The notes: a model not told the origin generated them from the sequence alone. Positions 50,324 through 59,930 are shown, counted from the first letter of the stretch. The stretch: DNA of 64,000 nt from Brenneria nigrifluens DSM 30175 = ATCC 13028 (GCF_005484965.1 NZ_CP034036.1:1054001-1118000); one strand, 5' to 3'. Program-made: numbers and translations.

Positions 50324-50403
50324 GGCGTTGGCTCAAACTGCTAGTGGCCTGTCTGCCGCTGTTAACCGCCTGTCGTCAGGAATATATTTCTTCTGCATTA
50401 TAG
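50320..50403 (+). pseudogene. Remnant of a third ankyrin lipoprotein gene
   Basis: The TTGA junction repeats once more: RRWLKLLVACLPLLTACRQE then YISSAL and a stop. Only the lipoprotein signal peptide remains; the ankyrin region is deleted. It is direct evidence that the array once held at least three copies. Confidence 0.85.
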
Positions 50404-50552
50404 TGATGGTTTTTCATAAATAATTAATTGAGATTAATCGGTTATTAATTAAATATCCGATTAATTTTTATTGTTTATATGTTTTTTTATTCTCGCGTCT
50501 ATTTTATTTGTTTTTAACAAAAATCAGTTAAATAACACACAGGCACATATCG
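50404..50552 (+). other. AT-rich spacer
   Basis: 150 bases of very AT-rich sequence between the ankyrin remnant and the DUF4123 gene. I see no gene or hairpin with a T tract; it may contain a promoter for the adaptor and rhs genes. Confidence 0.4.
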
Positions 50553-51500
50553 ATGATGACAAACGGTTATTCTCTGTTTGAAATCAGTCAGCGCCATACT
50601 TTACCCCTGTACGCCATTATTGACCTGATGAATTATCCGGACTTGCCGCAATTCTGGCGGGCGTTTCAACCTGCGGCAATCGATTTATGGCAAGCGCTAC
50701 GTTTTGACAAGCAGGCTGCGGACTGGCAAGCCTGGGCGCCTATTGTGGTAAAAGTCGAGCAGGGCGGACCGGGGGAGACACTGCTGCACTGGCTGGTTGA
50801 TACGCAACCTGCAACGCATCATGGCGTCATACTGATGAACGGCGATCTGTCTCTTCGGCAGGTGGTTGCCCATTGGCAGCAACGCATTACTTGTCTTTGG
50901 CCGGACGGCGACCTCGTGCTGATGCGCAGCTACGCGCCGGAGGTGTTGTTGCCCTGGTGGCGGACTCTCGACGGCGATGCCCAAACGGATTTTCTGGGAT
51001 CGCTTAACAACCTGTATCTGCCGCTACCTGACGATGAGCAGGGGCGGTATCAGTTACTGATTGAACGGGAAAAAGGGGGGGAGACGCCCCCTGATTATCA
51101 GATTCAACTGACCCGTTACCAGTTTTATCTGCTCGCCGATAACAACCGACTGCATCGGCTGGCGAATGAATTATTTTTGTTTGCCGGCACGTTATATTTT
51201 TTTCCGCTGGATATTGAGGTGGTCAAAAGCCGCTTTATCAGCGGTATTGAACTGGCAAAAGCGCGATATCCCCAGGCAACCGAAGCTGAGTGTGAAGCCT
51301 GGTCGGCTCATCGCTGGGTCTTGGGCAGCGAGTTTTTCCAACATCCGGTATTTATTCATCTTATCGAACATCACTCGCTCGGCGACAGCATTCGGATCTT
51401 TAAATCCGCATCTGAGCGCATCGAGAGCGTGCGTCTTCATTATCATCGCCCCGGCTGGATGCGGGGAGAATTACCTGACATTTCGGAGGTCATCCGGTGA
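50553..51500 (+). CDS. DUF4123-domain T6SS adaptor protein 1
   Basis: Encodes 315 aa. The DUF4123 core is visible as LPLYAIIDLMNYPDLPQFW and WPDGDLVLMRSYAPEVLLPW W.. (about 10-130). DUF4123 (Tap/TEC) proteins bind effectors and load them on VgrG without being secreted. The stop overlaps the next start by four bases. The ATGATG start lacks a strong ribosome binding site. Confidence 0.85.
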   Translation: MMTNGYSLFEISQRHTLPLYAIIDLMNYPDLPQFWRAFQPAAIDLWQALRFDKQAADWQAWAPIVVKVEQGGPGETLLHWLVDTQPATHHGVILMNGDLSLRQVVAHWQQRITCLWPDGDLVLMRSYAPEVLLPWWRTLDGDAQTDFLGSLNNLYLPLPDDEQGRYQLLIEREKGGETPPDYQIQLTRYQFYLLADNNRLHRLANELFLFAGTLYFFPLDIEVVKSRFISGIELAKARYPQATEAECEAWSAHRWVLGSEFFQHPVFIHLIEHHSLGDSIRIFKSASERIESVRLHYHRPGWMRGELPDISEVIR

Positions 51501-52411
51501 GTGTGTCTCAGTCTTTTCTGGATCAGAAATCGGAAGATGATGCCGCCTGGCAAACGCGTATTGCTCAGGGGGGTTGTTTTATTGTCGCGGAAGCCGCGTT
51601 GAATGACGCCGTGCCATGGCTGGCGGAGCGCTGGGGCGGCAGCCTGGAACAGACCCGATTATATTGGGGGGAAACCGGGCGAATACACGCAGCGGTATCC
51701 CCCTACTGTATCCCGGTTCACGCCGCCAACTGGGCGCAGGTGCGGGAGCATATCCTGACTCAGGATGGCTGGGGACTGGGGATGCAACTGGCTTGGTTTA
51801 TGCAGGCCTATTCCCCGCTTGACCAGTTGCTTGAGGTCATGAAGCACCTGAGAAATTGGAGTCTGGTCATATCGCCCGCGGGAGAAGACGCCATCTTTCG
51901 TATCAGTGACTGGCTGGTCGTCAGTCAATTGCTGTCGGCCAGCAGTGCTCAGGAAGCCTGTGCGCTATATGGTCCCATCGCCCGCTTCTGCGATATCTCA
52001 CCTACTGGCACGGTGCAGACCTTAAGCCTTGTTACCCGCGAACCACATGCCATATCGGACAGGCTGCCGCGCCAACTGAGCGATCGGCAATGGCAGGCCA
52101 TTATGGCGCCGTCGGAACATCAGGTGCTGGAGCGCTATATGGCGCACCTGCGCTCACATCACCCGCACTGGCAGGACGACGATGAGCGCTTGCTGGTCTT
52201 TACGCGTCAGCAAACGGAACAGGCCCGGCTTAACGGTTTTAACAACGATCGGGACATTGTGCGCTGGCTGGCGCTGGCGACCGAACTGGCCCCTGATTTT
52301 ATCCTGCAACCCTGGGCGCAGCGCATTATGGTGCAGCCGGAAAATATCGGCACGCAAAACCGTATGGATCGTTTGTATCAGGCGGCGGTTGGCCAACTGG
52401 ATAAAGCATAA
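51497..52411 (+). CDS. DUF4123-type T6SS adaptor protein 2
   Basis: Encodes 304 aa with a GTG start overlapping the preceding stop. The N-terminal half (CFIVAEAALNDAVPWLAERW; LGMQLAWFMQAYSPLDQLLE; SLVISPAGEDAIFRISDWLV) has the DUF4123 layout, with a helical C-terminal half. It is immediately followed by the rhs toxin gene, so it probably loads Rhs, while adaptor 1 may serve the same complex or the lipase. Confidence 0.8.
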   Translation: MSVSQSFLDQKSEDDAAWQTRIAQGGCFIVAEAALNDAVPWLAERWGGSLEQTRLYWGETGRIHAAVSPYCIPVHAANWAQVREHILTQDGWGLGMQLAWFMQAYSPLDQLLEVMKHLRNWSLVISPAGEDAIFRISDWLVVSQLLSASSAQEACALYGPIARFCDISPTGTVQTLSLVTREPHAISDRLPRQLSDRQWQAIMAPSEHQVLERYMAHLRSHHPHWQDDDERLLVFTRQQTEQARLNGFNNDRDIVRWLALATELAPDFILQPWAQRIMVQPENIGTQNRMDRLYQAAVGQLDKA

Positions 52412-52426
52412 AAAGGATGCAATTTC

Positions 52427-55400
52427 ATGAGTGAAAATAAACAGGCGACGTTGCTCTCCAGTGAGGCGGCCGCAAGCCGCAACTTTAGCACGGATAGAAA
52501 AATCTCCGGCGGCTGCGTCGAATGCGGCTGCGAAGTGCTGATTCACTACCATTACGATTCCGGCAAGCCGGTTCCCAATGCGCCATTTGTCCTTATCGAC
52601 AGCAATAAAACCGAGATTCATGGGCAAACCGATGCCAATGGCCTCTGTTTTATCTATGACATGGGCTGCAACGCTTTTGAGCTGATGCTGGAAGAGGGAT
52701 CGGATGAGTTCAAACCGCAGGAAACCATTCAAAACAACCCGGTTTTACAGTCTAATCCCGTCTACGCCGCGCTGGCCGGCGAGTATTTCACCCTGTTCCT
52801 TCTCCTGCGCAAGCAGGGATTGGTCACCTATGACGCCGATGATAGCAGCGACCGGCACGTGGATGTGGACGGCGCAGGGTTATTAACGTCAATACCGGAC
52901 GAATACTATAAGTCCTACAAGCGGTTCTGGGAGTTGGATGAACAGATTAACCACGGCAGCCGTCAACTGAAGCAGGCTATCAACAAAATCCATCATAGCC
53001 TGGCGGCAGAGGTAGCGGATACGGGAGAGGATGATAATGCCGCGCTCATGATGTTTTGTGAAGTCATCCTGGGATGTACCCCGGTGGTAGGACAGGCGCT
53101 GGACGTTTATTCCATCGGCGACTGGTGCTGGCGAACCTATAAAAAGCCCGCCCTTATGGATGAACAGTTGCATCTGGCGGATGGCGTGCTGTGCGTAATC
53201 GGCGTGGTTCCAGGATTAGGGGATGCGCTCAAGGTATGCGGCCGGGCCATCCTGAAGGCGTTGAAAAATTCATCATCGCCCGAGGCGGTGCGGTTTGCCA
53301 TCAAAACCATCCGTAACCTGTCGGACGGCAATCTGGTGAAAGGCGTCGCCAAACTGCGTGGCTTACTGCAAGAGTATGGTCAGAAAGGCAAAGCGATGCT
53401 GGTGACGATGCGGGAGGCATTGACGACGGCGATGAAAGCGTCTGATAAGGATGGCTGGATTGTCGCCTTGATGAAAGATCGGTTCAGCAAGATGGTTCAT
53501 TACCTGGACCAACTGGTTAAAGGTTACGATAAAGCGATAGCGATGCTTGAGAAGGAGTTTGATAATTTCATTCCTCTTATCGTGACACGCGTTCCCGGCA
53601 CTCCCCGTTCCAAAGGCGCGTTTGCCAAAACAGTCGAGGCGCCCAAACCCCACGCGACGGCAGAAACGCCAACCGCCACTCATACCTCATCCACCAAACC
53701 TGAACAGGGCGGAGCGGCATCCGGCAGCAAGCCGACAGAGGCAAAAGCCGATAGCGGCGCAGAAAAAAACCAGTCAAAAGATACCGCTAAGAAAGAAAAT
53801 AAATCTGCGCCGGAAGCGGCGAATAATGTTAACGCCGGTCGTAATAAGGATGAGCGGCCCGATGCCGCGGAGCAACAAAACAAAGCCGACAAAATGGATG
53901 AAACCACCTGCGCCACATCAGGTAAATGCCAGAGCCAGGGGGAACCCGTAGATATGGCCACCGGCTACGTGGTGGACTGGCGTACCGATTTCCGACTGGC
54001 CGGCGTTTTACCATTAGCCATAAAACGCTATTACCGCTCTGGCGGAGAGCGTAAGCCGGGTTTGCTGGGTACGCTGTGGCGTAGCAACTGGGATATGTGT
54101 CTGGAGTTGGACCGCGGGATCGTGACGCTGACGGACGGCGAGTTCAACCGGGCTATATTCGTCCTGCCGGCGGAGGGCGAGTCCAGTCGTTCAGCGTCTA
54201 ATCCCGAATGGCGGCTAAGCCGTCAGCAGGGACAACTGCTGTTGCAGAATGTGGATGGGTTACGCTACCGGTTCGACCATGCACTTGGTCTGCAACTCTG
54301 TCTGACGGCGATCGAGGATAAGTCGGGAAATCGCTTATCGCTGTTGTGGGATCGTAGCAAACTGTGTTGGATTACGTTGCCCGATGGCCGTCTGGTGCAT
54401 GTGGAAAGCGCGCATCGACGGATTATCAAACTGACGTTGTGCGATATTCATCGCCAGCCGCTGAAAACCCTGGCCAGCTATACCTATGACTCGCAGGGCC
54501 ACCTGCTGAGCGTTCGCGCCGGCGAAGGTCATAATTTTGATTACGCCTACTCGCCCGAAGGCTGGCTGCTGCGCTGGTCCGATCTGGCTCACACCTGGGT
54601 CGAGCATGACTACGACGAAAAGGGGCGGGCGGTATGTGACAGAACGTCCGAAGGTTATTGGCCGGGACGTTTTCAGTATGACGACGACAACCTGACCAGC
54701 CATTATCACAGTGGTTTTGGCGGGGTGATCGGCTATGTACGCGATGAGCGTAATAATATTCTGCTGCGGCGAACGCCGGACGGAGGGGAAACCCGCTTCG
54801 AATGGGTAAACAACCAACTGGCGGCGGAGATTGATCCGCTGGGCAACCGCACGGAATACCGGCGTAACGACTGGGGGCAGGTAACGGAGGTGACGTTGCC
54901 GGACGGGGCGACGCACTGCTACGACTACGATGATGAAGGTCAACTGCTGGCCTACACCGACCCGCTGGGAAGCGTGTGGCGCTACCAGCGTAATGCCGTC
55001 GGCCAACTGCTGGAAGTGAACGATCCTGAAGGCCGGGAGTGGCTGCATAGTTATAACGCGGCAGGAGAACTGGCGACGCTGATTGGCCCGGACGGGGTGC
55101 TGCAACGCTATCACTACAATGCGCGCGGGCTGCTGAGCGGTCTTGAGCGTGACAACGCGCCGCCGGTGACGTTTGTCTATGACGAGCACGATCGCCTGAC
55201 GGAACGGCATATCGCCCATGAGCAAGGCGCGCAGGTTCGCCGCTGGGAATACGAAGGGGGACGAGAGGCGCCGTCAAAAGTGATTTACGAGGACGGCAGC
55301 GAAACGCGTTTCGGTTACGATGTGGAAGGCAATCTGACCGCCGTCACCGACGCGTTGGGACAGCGTTACCAGTTCCGCTACGGCGCGTTCGACAACCTGC

Positions 55401-57406
55401 TGGAAGCCACCGACCCGCTGGGGGCGACGGTACGCTACCACTACAACGCCGAGGCGGAGTTCGCCGGGGTGACCAACAGCCAGGGACAGGAGTGGCTGTA
55501 TGTGTTTGATACCAGCGGTCGACTGAGCGAGGAGCGGCATTACGACGGTCGGGTGTACCGTTACGGTTATGATATCGCGGGGCGGTTGGCGAGTCGCACG
55601 GCGCCGGACGGCAGCGCGATACGCTATGGGCATGATGCGGCGGGACGCGTGACGGCGGTCACGACCCTGAAAGCGGGCGGCGAGACCGAAGGCGTCACCA
55701 CGCTGGAATACGACATTGCCGGCCGGCTGGTTAAGGCGGCCGGTCCGGATGCGGTGGTGGAGTATGTCTACAACCGCGCCGGTCAGGTGGTGAGCGAAAC
55801 GGTTAACGGCGAGGCGGTCGCCAGCGGTTACGACGCGGGCGGGCAGCGCGCGGCGGTGGAGGGTATTCTGGCGCCGTTGCAGCTGGCCTGGTCGTCGGGG
55901 CAGCTGTCGTCGCTGGGTATCGGTTCGCATCAGCCGCTGACGTTCAGCCATACGGACGCGGGCGAGGAGCAGCGCCGCAGCAACGGCGCCGGTTTTGCGC
56001 TGCGTCAGGAGTGGAGCCCGACGGGGCTGTTGCAGCGTCAGGCGCTGGAGGGGGCGGACGGCCGGGTAAACGATGTGCTGGAGCGGCGCTATCAGTACGA
56101 CGTGCTGGACCGGCTGACGGGTATCAGCGACAGCCACTGGGGCGAGCAGGCGTTCCGTTTGAACGGCGCGGGTCAGGTAACGGCGGAGCGTCGCGAGCAG
56201 GGCCGTCGGCGTCAGGCCAGGCTGTTTGGTTACGACTCGGAACAAAACCTGTGTGAAATCTCCCGGATAGCGCCGGGGATGGGCGAGGCGCTGTCGGTGA
56301 AGGAGGCGGTGGCGCAGTGGTCGTCGCGGTATGATGCGGCGGGGCGGATGGTAGAACGGGGTTATGCGCAGTACCGTTATGACGACTGTGGGCGTCTGGC
56401 GGTGAAGCGGGAGGCGCGCCCCGGCTTTCGACCGAAGGAAACGCGTTTCGAGTGGGACGTGCAGGACCGCCTGGTGCGGGTACTGTTGCCGGACGGGGCG
56501 CGCTGGCGCTATCGTTATGATGCGTTTGGTCGCCGGATAAGCAAGGTGCGCGAGGGTCAGGTTGAATCGGCGCAGGCGGTAGCGCGGGTGGCGTACCGGT
56601 GGGACGGCGACCAGTTGGTGGGACAGCGGCAGTACCTGGCGGACGGCACGGCGGGGCGGGAAGTGCAGTGGGTATATGAGCCGGGGAGTTTCCGTCCGCT
56701 GGCGCAGGTGGAGTCGAAAGCGGGGCAGACGCAACTTCACTATATCGTGACGGACCTGACGGGAACGGCGCGGGAGTTGTGCAGCGAGGAGGGGGAAGTC
56801 CACTGGCGCGGCGAGCAGGGATTGTGGGGCGCACACCGGGAAGAGCGGTTACCGATAAGGCTGCGGCGCTATCTGGGCGATGCGGCGAACGAGGAGGTGT
56901 ACTGCGAACTGCGCTATCAGGGGCAGTTATACGATGCGGAAACGGGGCTTTACTATAACCGGCATCGTTATTATGATGCGGAGAGCGGACAGTATATCTC
57001 GCCGGATCCGATAGGGCTGGATGGTGGGTTTGGCCCATATTCCTATGTACATAATCCATTAGAGTGGGTTGATCCTTTAGGCCTATCTACTGGCCGAGCA
57101 GGAAAGCAAGCTCGATTAAAAGAGCTTGCTAATGATCCGAAACAGCCTAGCCATGTTCGTGGTTGGATAAAGCAAGAACAGAATTCTATTGCCAGAGGGC
57201 AGAGAACCAATATCCGAAATCCCCCTGGCTATCAATTAGCTCACTGGCGTGGATATGAATCAGCGAAAGGTTATGGTTATGAATATTCTGATCCACAACA
57301 TACAGACCTTCATAAACGGCAGCATAAATATGATGGCCGCGGTAAGAAAAATAAACCTGGAGCAAGTGGTAAGGGTAAGAAAGCCTGTAAGGGGAAAAAA
57401 CAATGA
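52427..57406 (+). CDS. rhs: Rhs toxin, full length, with Ntox8-like C-terminal domain
   Basis: Encodes 1659 aa. The N-terminal part (1-490) has no PAAR domain; it contains two hydrophobic stretches (FCEVILGCTPVVGQALDVYS; VLCVIGVVPGLGDALKVCGR, about 205-285) and a Lys/Ala-rich linker. The Rhs region starts with DUF6531 (GEPVDMATGYVVDWRTDFRL, about 505) and YD repeats form the cocoon up to the conserved DPIGLDGG ... YVHNPLEWVDPLGL (about 1525-1550), where the toxin is released by self-cleavage in this family. The last 110 residues (KQARLKELANDPKQPSHVRG; YQLAHWRGYESAKGYGYEYS; DLHKRQHKYDGRGKKNK) match what I recall as polymorphic toxin type 8, a predicted nuclease. The following gene should be immunity. 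Confidence 0.93.
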   Translation: MSENKQATLLSSEAAASRNFSTDRKISGGCVECGCEVLIHYHYDSGKPVPNAPFVLIDSNKTEIHGQTDANGLCFIYDMGCNAFELMLEEGSDEFKPQETIQNNPVLQSNPVYAALAGEYFTLFLLLRKQGLVTYDADDSSDRHVDVDGAGLLTSIPDEYYKSYKRFWELDEQINHGSRQLKQAINKIHHSLAAEVADTGEDDNAALMMFCEVILGCTPVVGQALDVYSIGDWCWRTYKKPALMDEQLHLADGVLCVIGVVPGLGDALKVCGRAILKALKNSSSPEAVRFAIKTIRNLSDGNLVKGVAKLRGLLQEYGQKGKAMLVTMREALTTAMKASDKDGWIVALMKDRFSKMVHYLDQLVKGYDKAIAMLEKEFDNFIPLIVTRVPGTPRSKGAFAKTVEAPKPHATAETPTATHTSSTKPEQGGAASGSKPTEAKADSGAEKNQSKDTAKKENKSAPEAANNVNAGRNKDERPDAAEQQNKADKMDETTCATSGKCQSQGEPVDMATGYVVDWRTDFRLAGVLPLAIKRYYRSGGERKPGLLGTLWRSNWDMCLELDRGIVTLTDGEFNRAIFVLPAEGESSRSASNPEWRLSRQQGQLLLQNVDGLRYRFDHALGLQLCLTAIEDKSGNRLSLLWDRSKLCWITLPDGRLVHVESAHRRIIKLTLCDIHRQPLKTLASYTYDSQGHLLSVRAGEGHNFDYAYSPEGWLLRWSDLAHTWVEHDYDEKGRAVCDRTSEGYWPGRFQYDDDNLTSHYHSGFGGVIGYVRDERNNILLRRTPDGGETRFEWVNNQLAAEIDPLGNRTEYRRNDWGQVTEVTLPDGATHCYDYDDEGQLLAYTDPLGSVWRYQRNAVGQLLEVNDPEGREWLHSYNAAGELATLIGPDGVLQRYHYNARGLLSGLERDNAPPVTFVYDEHDRLTERHIAHEQGAQVRRWEYEGGREAPSKVIYEDGSETRFGYDVEGNLTAVTDALGQRYQFRYGAFDNLLEATDPLGATVRYHYNAEAEFAGVTNSQGQEWLYVFDTSGRLSEERHYDGRVYRYGYDIAGRLASRTAPDGSAIRYGHDAAGRVTAVTTLKAGGETEGVTTLEYDIAGRLVKAAGPDAVVEYVYNRAGQVVSETVNGEAVASGYDAGGQRAAVEGILAPLQLAWSSGQLSSLGIGSHQPLTFSHTDAGEEQRRSNGAGFALRQEWSPTGLLQRQALEGADGRVNDVLERRYQYDVLDRLTGISDSHWGEQAFRLNGAGQVTAERREQGRRRQARLFGYDSEQNLCEISRIAPGMGEALSVKEAVAQWSSRYDAAGRMVERGYAQYRYDDCGRLAVKREARPGFRPKETRFEWDVQDRLVRVLLPDGARWRYRYDAFGRRISKVREGQVESAQAVARVAYRWDGDQLVGQRQYLADGTAGREVQWVYEPGSFRPLAQVESKAGQTQLHYIVTDLTGTARELCSEEGEVHWRGEQGLWGAHREERLPIRLRRYLGDAANEEVYCELRYQGQLYDAETGLYYNRHRYYDAESGQYISPDPIGLDGGFGPYSYVHNPLEWVDPLGLSTGRAGKQARLKELANDPKQPSHVRGWIKQEQNSIARGQRTNIRNPPGYQLAHWRGYESAKGYGYEYSDPQHTDLHKRQHKYDGRGKKNKPGASGKGKKACKGKKQ

Positions 57407-57792
57407 AAATCTCTGCTAAAGAAATAGAGGCGATGTCTAAAAAAAGTAATGAAGATAGATATGTCTATTTTATTAAAAGAGTTGCTGATAACGAATCTGC
57501 GTGGGTACTTGATGATGAAGGTTTTGCTTTAAGTAGTGATGATAACGGTAATGATTTTATTATGTTATGGTCGGCTAAAGAGTATGCCGAGTTGTGTGCC
57601 GTAGATACATGGTCTAACTATAAAGCGAAAGAAATTGAACTGGATTATATATTTGATGAGTTATTGCCTGATTTGTTAGAGAGTAATATTAATATAGGTG
57701 TTTTTATGGTTCCATCAACAACTGACACACCCATTGTTAGCGCAGACAAATTATTGACTGATCTGCAAAATGAATGTGAAAAATATAGTTAG
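57403..57792 (+). CDS. DUF2750-like immunity protein
   Basis: Encodes 129 aa with ATGA overlap with rhs. ISAKEIEAMSKKSNEDRYVY and FIKRVADNESAWVLDDEG match the DUF2750 family, small soluble proteins. Position and coupling indicate it neutralises the Ntox8-like tip. AT-rich, in contrast to the GC-rich rhs core, the usual pattern for swapped toxin/immunity ends. Confidence 0.85.
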   Translation: MKISAKEIEAMSKKSNEDRYVYFIKRVADNESAWVLDDEGFALSSDDNGNDFIMLWSAKEYAELCAVDTWSNYKAKEIELDYIFDELLPDLLESNINIGVFMVPSTTDTPIVSADKLLTDLQNECEKYS

Positions 57793-57813
57793 CATTTATT
57801 AGTTAAATAAAAA

Positions 57814-57848
57814 CCGGAGGCGATCGCAACGATCCTTCCGGCTTTTTA
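57814..57848 (+). terminator. Terminator, rhs cassette type, copy 1
   Basis: CCGGAGGCGATCG and CGATCCTTCCGG form an imperfect stem followed by CTTTTT. The same terminator sequence (GCGAT...CGATCCTTCCGGCTTTTT) follows the immunity genes at 59931 and 62267. Confidence 0.85.
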
Positions 57849-57867
57849 TTTTTAGCTGTCAGTATTG

Positions 57868-58230
57868 TTACGCCAGCATAACCCCAAACTCCGCCCGAAT
57901 AATCATCTTACCGGGCATTAGCTCAATATTTAACGACTGGCCGGGCAATCCGCTTTGGGTCAGCCAGTCGCCTGCCAGAGTCAGTTCGCCGTTCTCGCGT
58001 ATCCAGTCGGCGCCCTCGCGGTCATGGCCGTCGAGTTCTGCCAGCAGCGCGGCGATATCGGTATCCTCATCGAGTCGTGTGAGTATCAATCCGTTGCGGT
58101 ACTGGCTGATACGGAACAGGGTATTGGCGGTAAAGCCTGTCTGAGCCAGTTCGTCGCCGGTGAGCGTCAGCGCTGGCAGTTGCCCGCAATGGAATGCGGC
58201 GGGGCGTGCACCGGGAAGAGTGGTTACCAA
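57868..58230 (-). CDS. SymE-like protein with two AbrB-like repeats, N-terminus altered
   Basis: Encodes up to 120 aa. Two related units are seen: LPALTLTGDELAQTGFTANT then LFRISQYRNGLILTRL, and GELTLAGDWLTQSGLPGQSL then NIELMPGKMIIRAE. This is the SymE/SpoVT-AbrB swapped-hairpin pattern (E. coli SymE is an SOS-induced toxin). The first 10 codons lie antisense within rhs-derived sequence, so the native N-terminus is probably lost. It faces the rhs genes, as do the two shorter symE-like pieces downstream. Confidence 0.6.
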   Translation of the reverse strand: MVTTLPGARPAAFHCGQLPALTLTGDELAQTGFTANTLFRISQYRNGLILTRLDEDTDIAALLAELDGHDREGADWIRENGELTLAGDWLTQSGLPGQSLNIELMPGKMIIRAEFGVMLA

Positions 58231-59570
58231 TAAGGCTGCGCCGCTATCAGTACGACGTGCTGGACCGGCTGACGGGTATCAGCGACAGCCACTGGGGCGA
58301 GCAGGCGTTCCGTTTGAACGGCGCGGGTCAGGTAACGGCGGAGCGTCGCGAGCAGGGCCGTCGGCGTCAGGCAAGGCTGTTTGGTTACGACTCGGAACAA
58401 AACCTGTGTGAAATCTCCCGGATAGCGCCGGGGATGGGCGAGGCGCTGTCGGTGAAGGAGGCGGCGGCGCAGTCGTCGTCGCGGTATGATGCGGCGGGAC
58501 GGGTGGTAGAACGGGGTTATGCGCAGTACCGTTATGACGACTGTGGGCGTCTGGCGGTGAAGCGGGAGGCGCGCCCCGGCTTTCGGCCGAAGGAAACGCG
58601 TTTCGAGTGGGACGTGCAGGACCGCCTGGTGCGGGTACTGTTGCCGGACGGGCCGCGCTGGCGCTATCGCTATGATGCGTTTGGTCGCCGGATAAGCAAG
58701 GTGCGCGAGGGTCAGGTTGAATCGGCGCAGGCGGTAGCGCGGGTGGCGTACCGGTGGGACGGCGACCAGTTGGTGGGACAGCGGCAGTACCTGGCGGACG
58801 GCACGGCGGCGCGGGAAGTGCAGTGGGTATATGAGCCGGGGAGTTTCCGTCCGCTGGCGCAGGTGGAGTCGAAAGCGGGGCAGACGCAACTTCACTATAT
58901 CGTGACGGACCTGACGGGAACGGCGCGGGAGTTGTGCAGCGAGGAGGGGGAAGTCCACTGGCGGGGCGAGCAGGGATTGTGGGGCGCACACCGGGAAGAG
59001 CGGTTACCGATAAGGCTGCGGCGCTACCTGGGCGATGCGGCGAACGAGGAGGTGTACTGCGAACTGCGCTATCAGGGGCAGTTATACGATGTGGAAACGG
59101 GGCTTTACTATAACCGGCATCGTTATTATGATGCGGAGAGCGGACAGTATATCTCGCCGGATCCGATAGGTTTACTTGGGGGTATCCGACCGCAAGCCTA
59201 TGTTTCCAATCCTTTAACCTCTGTAGACCCATATGGATTAATGGTTTTATACAGAGGGATGAGTATCGCTGAATATAATGATCTGATGAAAGATGGTGTT
59301 TGGAAATACGGCAATGGCTCAATGGAAGGAAAATGGTTTGCTGAGTCATATAAAGATGCTGTGACTTGGGGAAATAAAATGGGACATGGTGGTGATACAT
59401 TTAAAGTCGTCCAAATTAATATGCCGGATGATATAGCAAATAGACTTCATGCAGATCCTCATTTAGACGGAATTGGACCAGCAAGATATGCAGAACTTGA
59501 TGATCTAAATGACCCAAGAACAAAAATAACATGGACTAAAGAGGTTAAATCAACCAAAAAATCTTGTTAG
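58194..59570 (+). CDS. Orphan rhs cassette 1 with ART-like toxin tip
   Basis: Encodes 458 aa lacking most of the Rhs core. Codons 1-20 match the late rhs core (56826-56873) and from 58249 on match an earlier part (from 56094), joined in the shared sequence CGCTATC, so it is a recombined fragment. The frame then follows the main rhs closely up to DPIGLLGG. The tip (VLYRGMSIAEYNDLMKDGVW; GKWFAESYKDAVTWGNKM; GIGPARYAELDDLNDPRTKI) resembles ADP-ribosyltransferase-fold toxins (YRG motif, then W-F-AES). No ribosome binding site is obvious. It is probably silent and serves as donor for tip replacement. Confidence 0.8.
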   Translation: MRRGVHREEWLPIRLRRYQYDVLDRLTGISDSHWGEQAFRLNGAGQVTAERREQGRRRQARLFGYDSEQNLCEISRIAPGMGEALSVKEAAAQSSSRYDAAGRVVERGYAQYRYDDCGRLAVKREARPGFRPKETRFEWDVQDRLVRVLLPDGPRWRYRYDAFGRRISKVREGQVESAQAVARVAYRWDGDQLVGQRQYLADGTAAREVQWVYEPGSFRPLAQVESKAGQTQLHYIVTDLTGTARELCSEEGEVHWRGEQGLWGAHREERLPIRLRRYLGDAANEEVYCELRYQGQLYDVETGLYYNRHRYYDAESGQYISPDPIGLLGGIRPQAYVSNPLTSVDPYGLMVLYRGMSIAEYNDLMKDGVWKYGNGSMEGKWFAESYKDAVTWGNKMGHGGDTFKVVQINMPDDIANRLHADPHLDGIGPARYAELDDLNDPRTKITWTKEVKSTKKSC

Positions 59571-59587
59571 AGTTCATGGGGGTATAT

Positions 59588-59887
59588 ATGAAAACTGTTA
59601 AGGTAAAGTGGTTCAGTGCAAATGAAGGGGGACGAAAAAGTCCCCCACCAGTAGGTCGTTATTTTTCAGTAGCTAGATTTCCTGATGATAAAGTTTGGCA
59701 AAATAACGCATGGAGCGTTGTTCTTGAACTGTCTCCACCTGAAGATATTGATGGAAATAAAACAAGTTCTGGCAGGTTGGAATTTCTGATGGATAACGCA
59801 CCTCGAGAAAAACTTGAGAAATATGATTCGTTTGAAATATATGAAGGTCCGCGTAAAGTTGGGTTGGTTTATGTTTTAAGAAAGTGA
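59588..59887 (+). CDS. Immunity protein for rhs cassette 1
   Basis: Encodes 99 aa from the ATG with GGGGG 7 bases upstream (another ATG lies 12 bases earlier). KTVKVKWFSANEGGRKSPPP then VGRYFSVARFPDDKVWQNNA and WSVVLELSPPEDIDG give a beta-rich domain reminiscent of EF-Tu-like immunity proteins found beside polymorphic toxins. It follows the ART-like tip by 17 bases and is AT-rich. Function from context. Confidence 0.75.
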   Translation: MKTVKVKWFSANEGGRKSPPPVGRYFSVARFPDDKVWQNNAWSVVLELSPPEDIDGNKTSSGRLEFLMDNAPREKLEKYDSFEIYEGPRKVGLVYVLRK

Positions 59888-59930
59888 TTTTGGTGCGTAT
59901 AATTTAATTATTAATACATGCTGATAAATA

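Noticed and set aside
55274..56836. A 520-codon minus-strand frame opposite the rhs core, repeated at 58224, 60286 and 62500
   Set aside because: It recurs only because the rhs core is repeated. Its Arg/Pro/His-rich composition is typical of antisense frames in GC-rich DNA.
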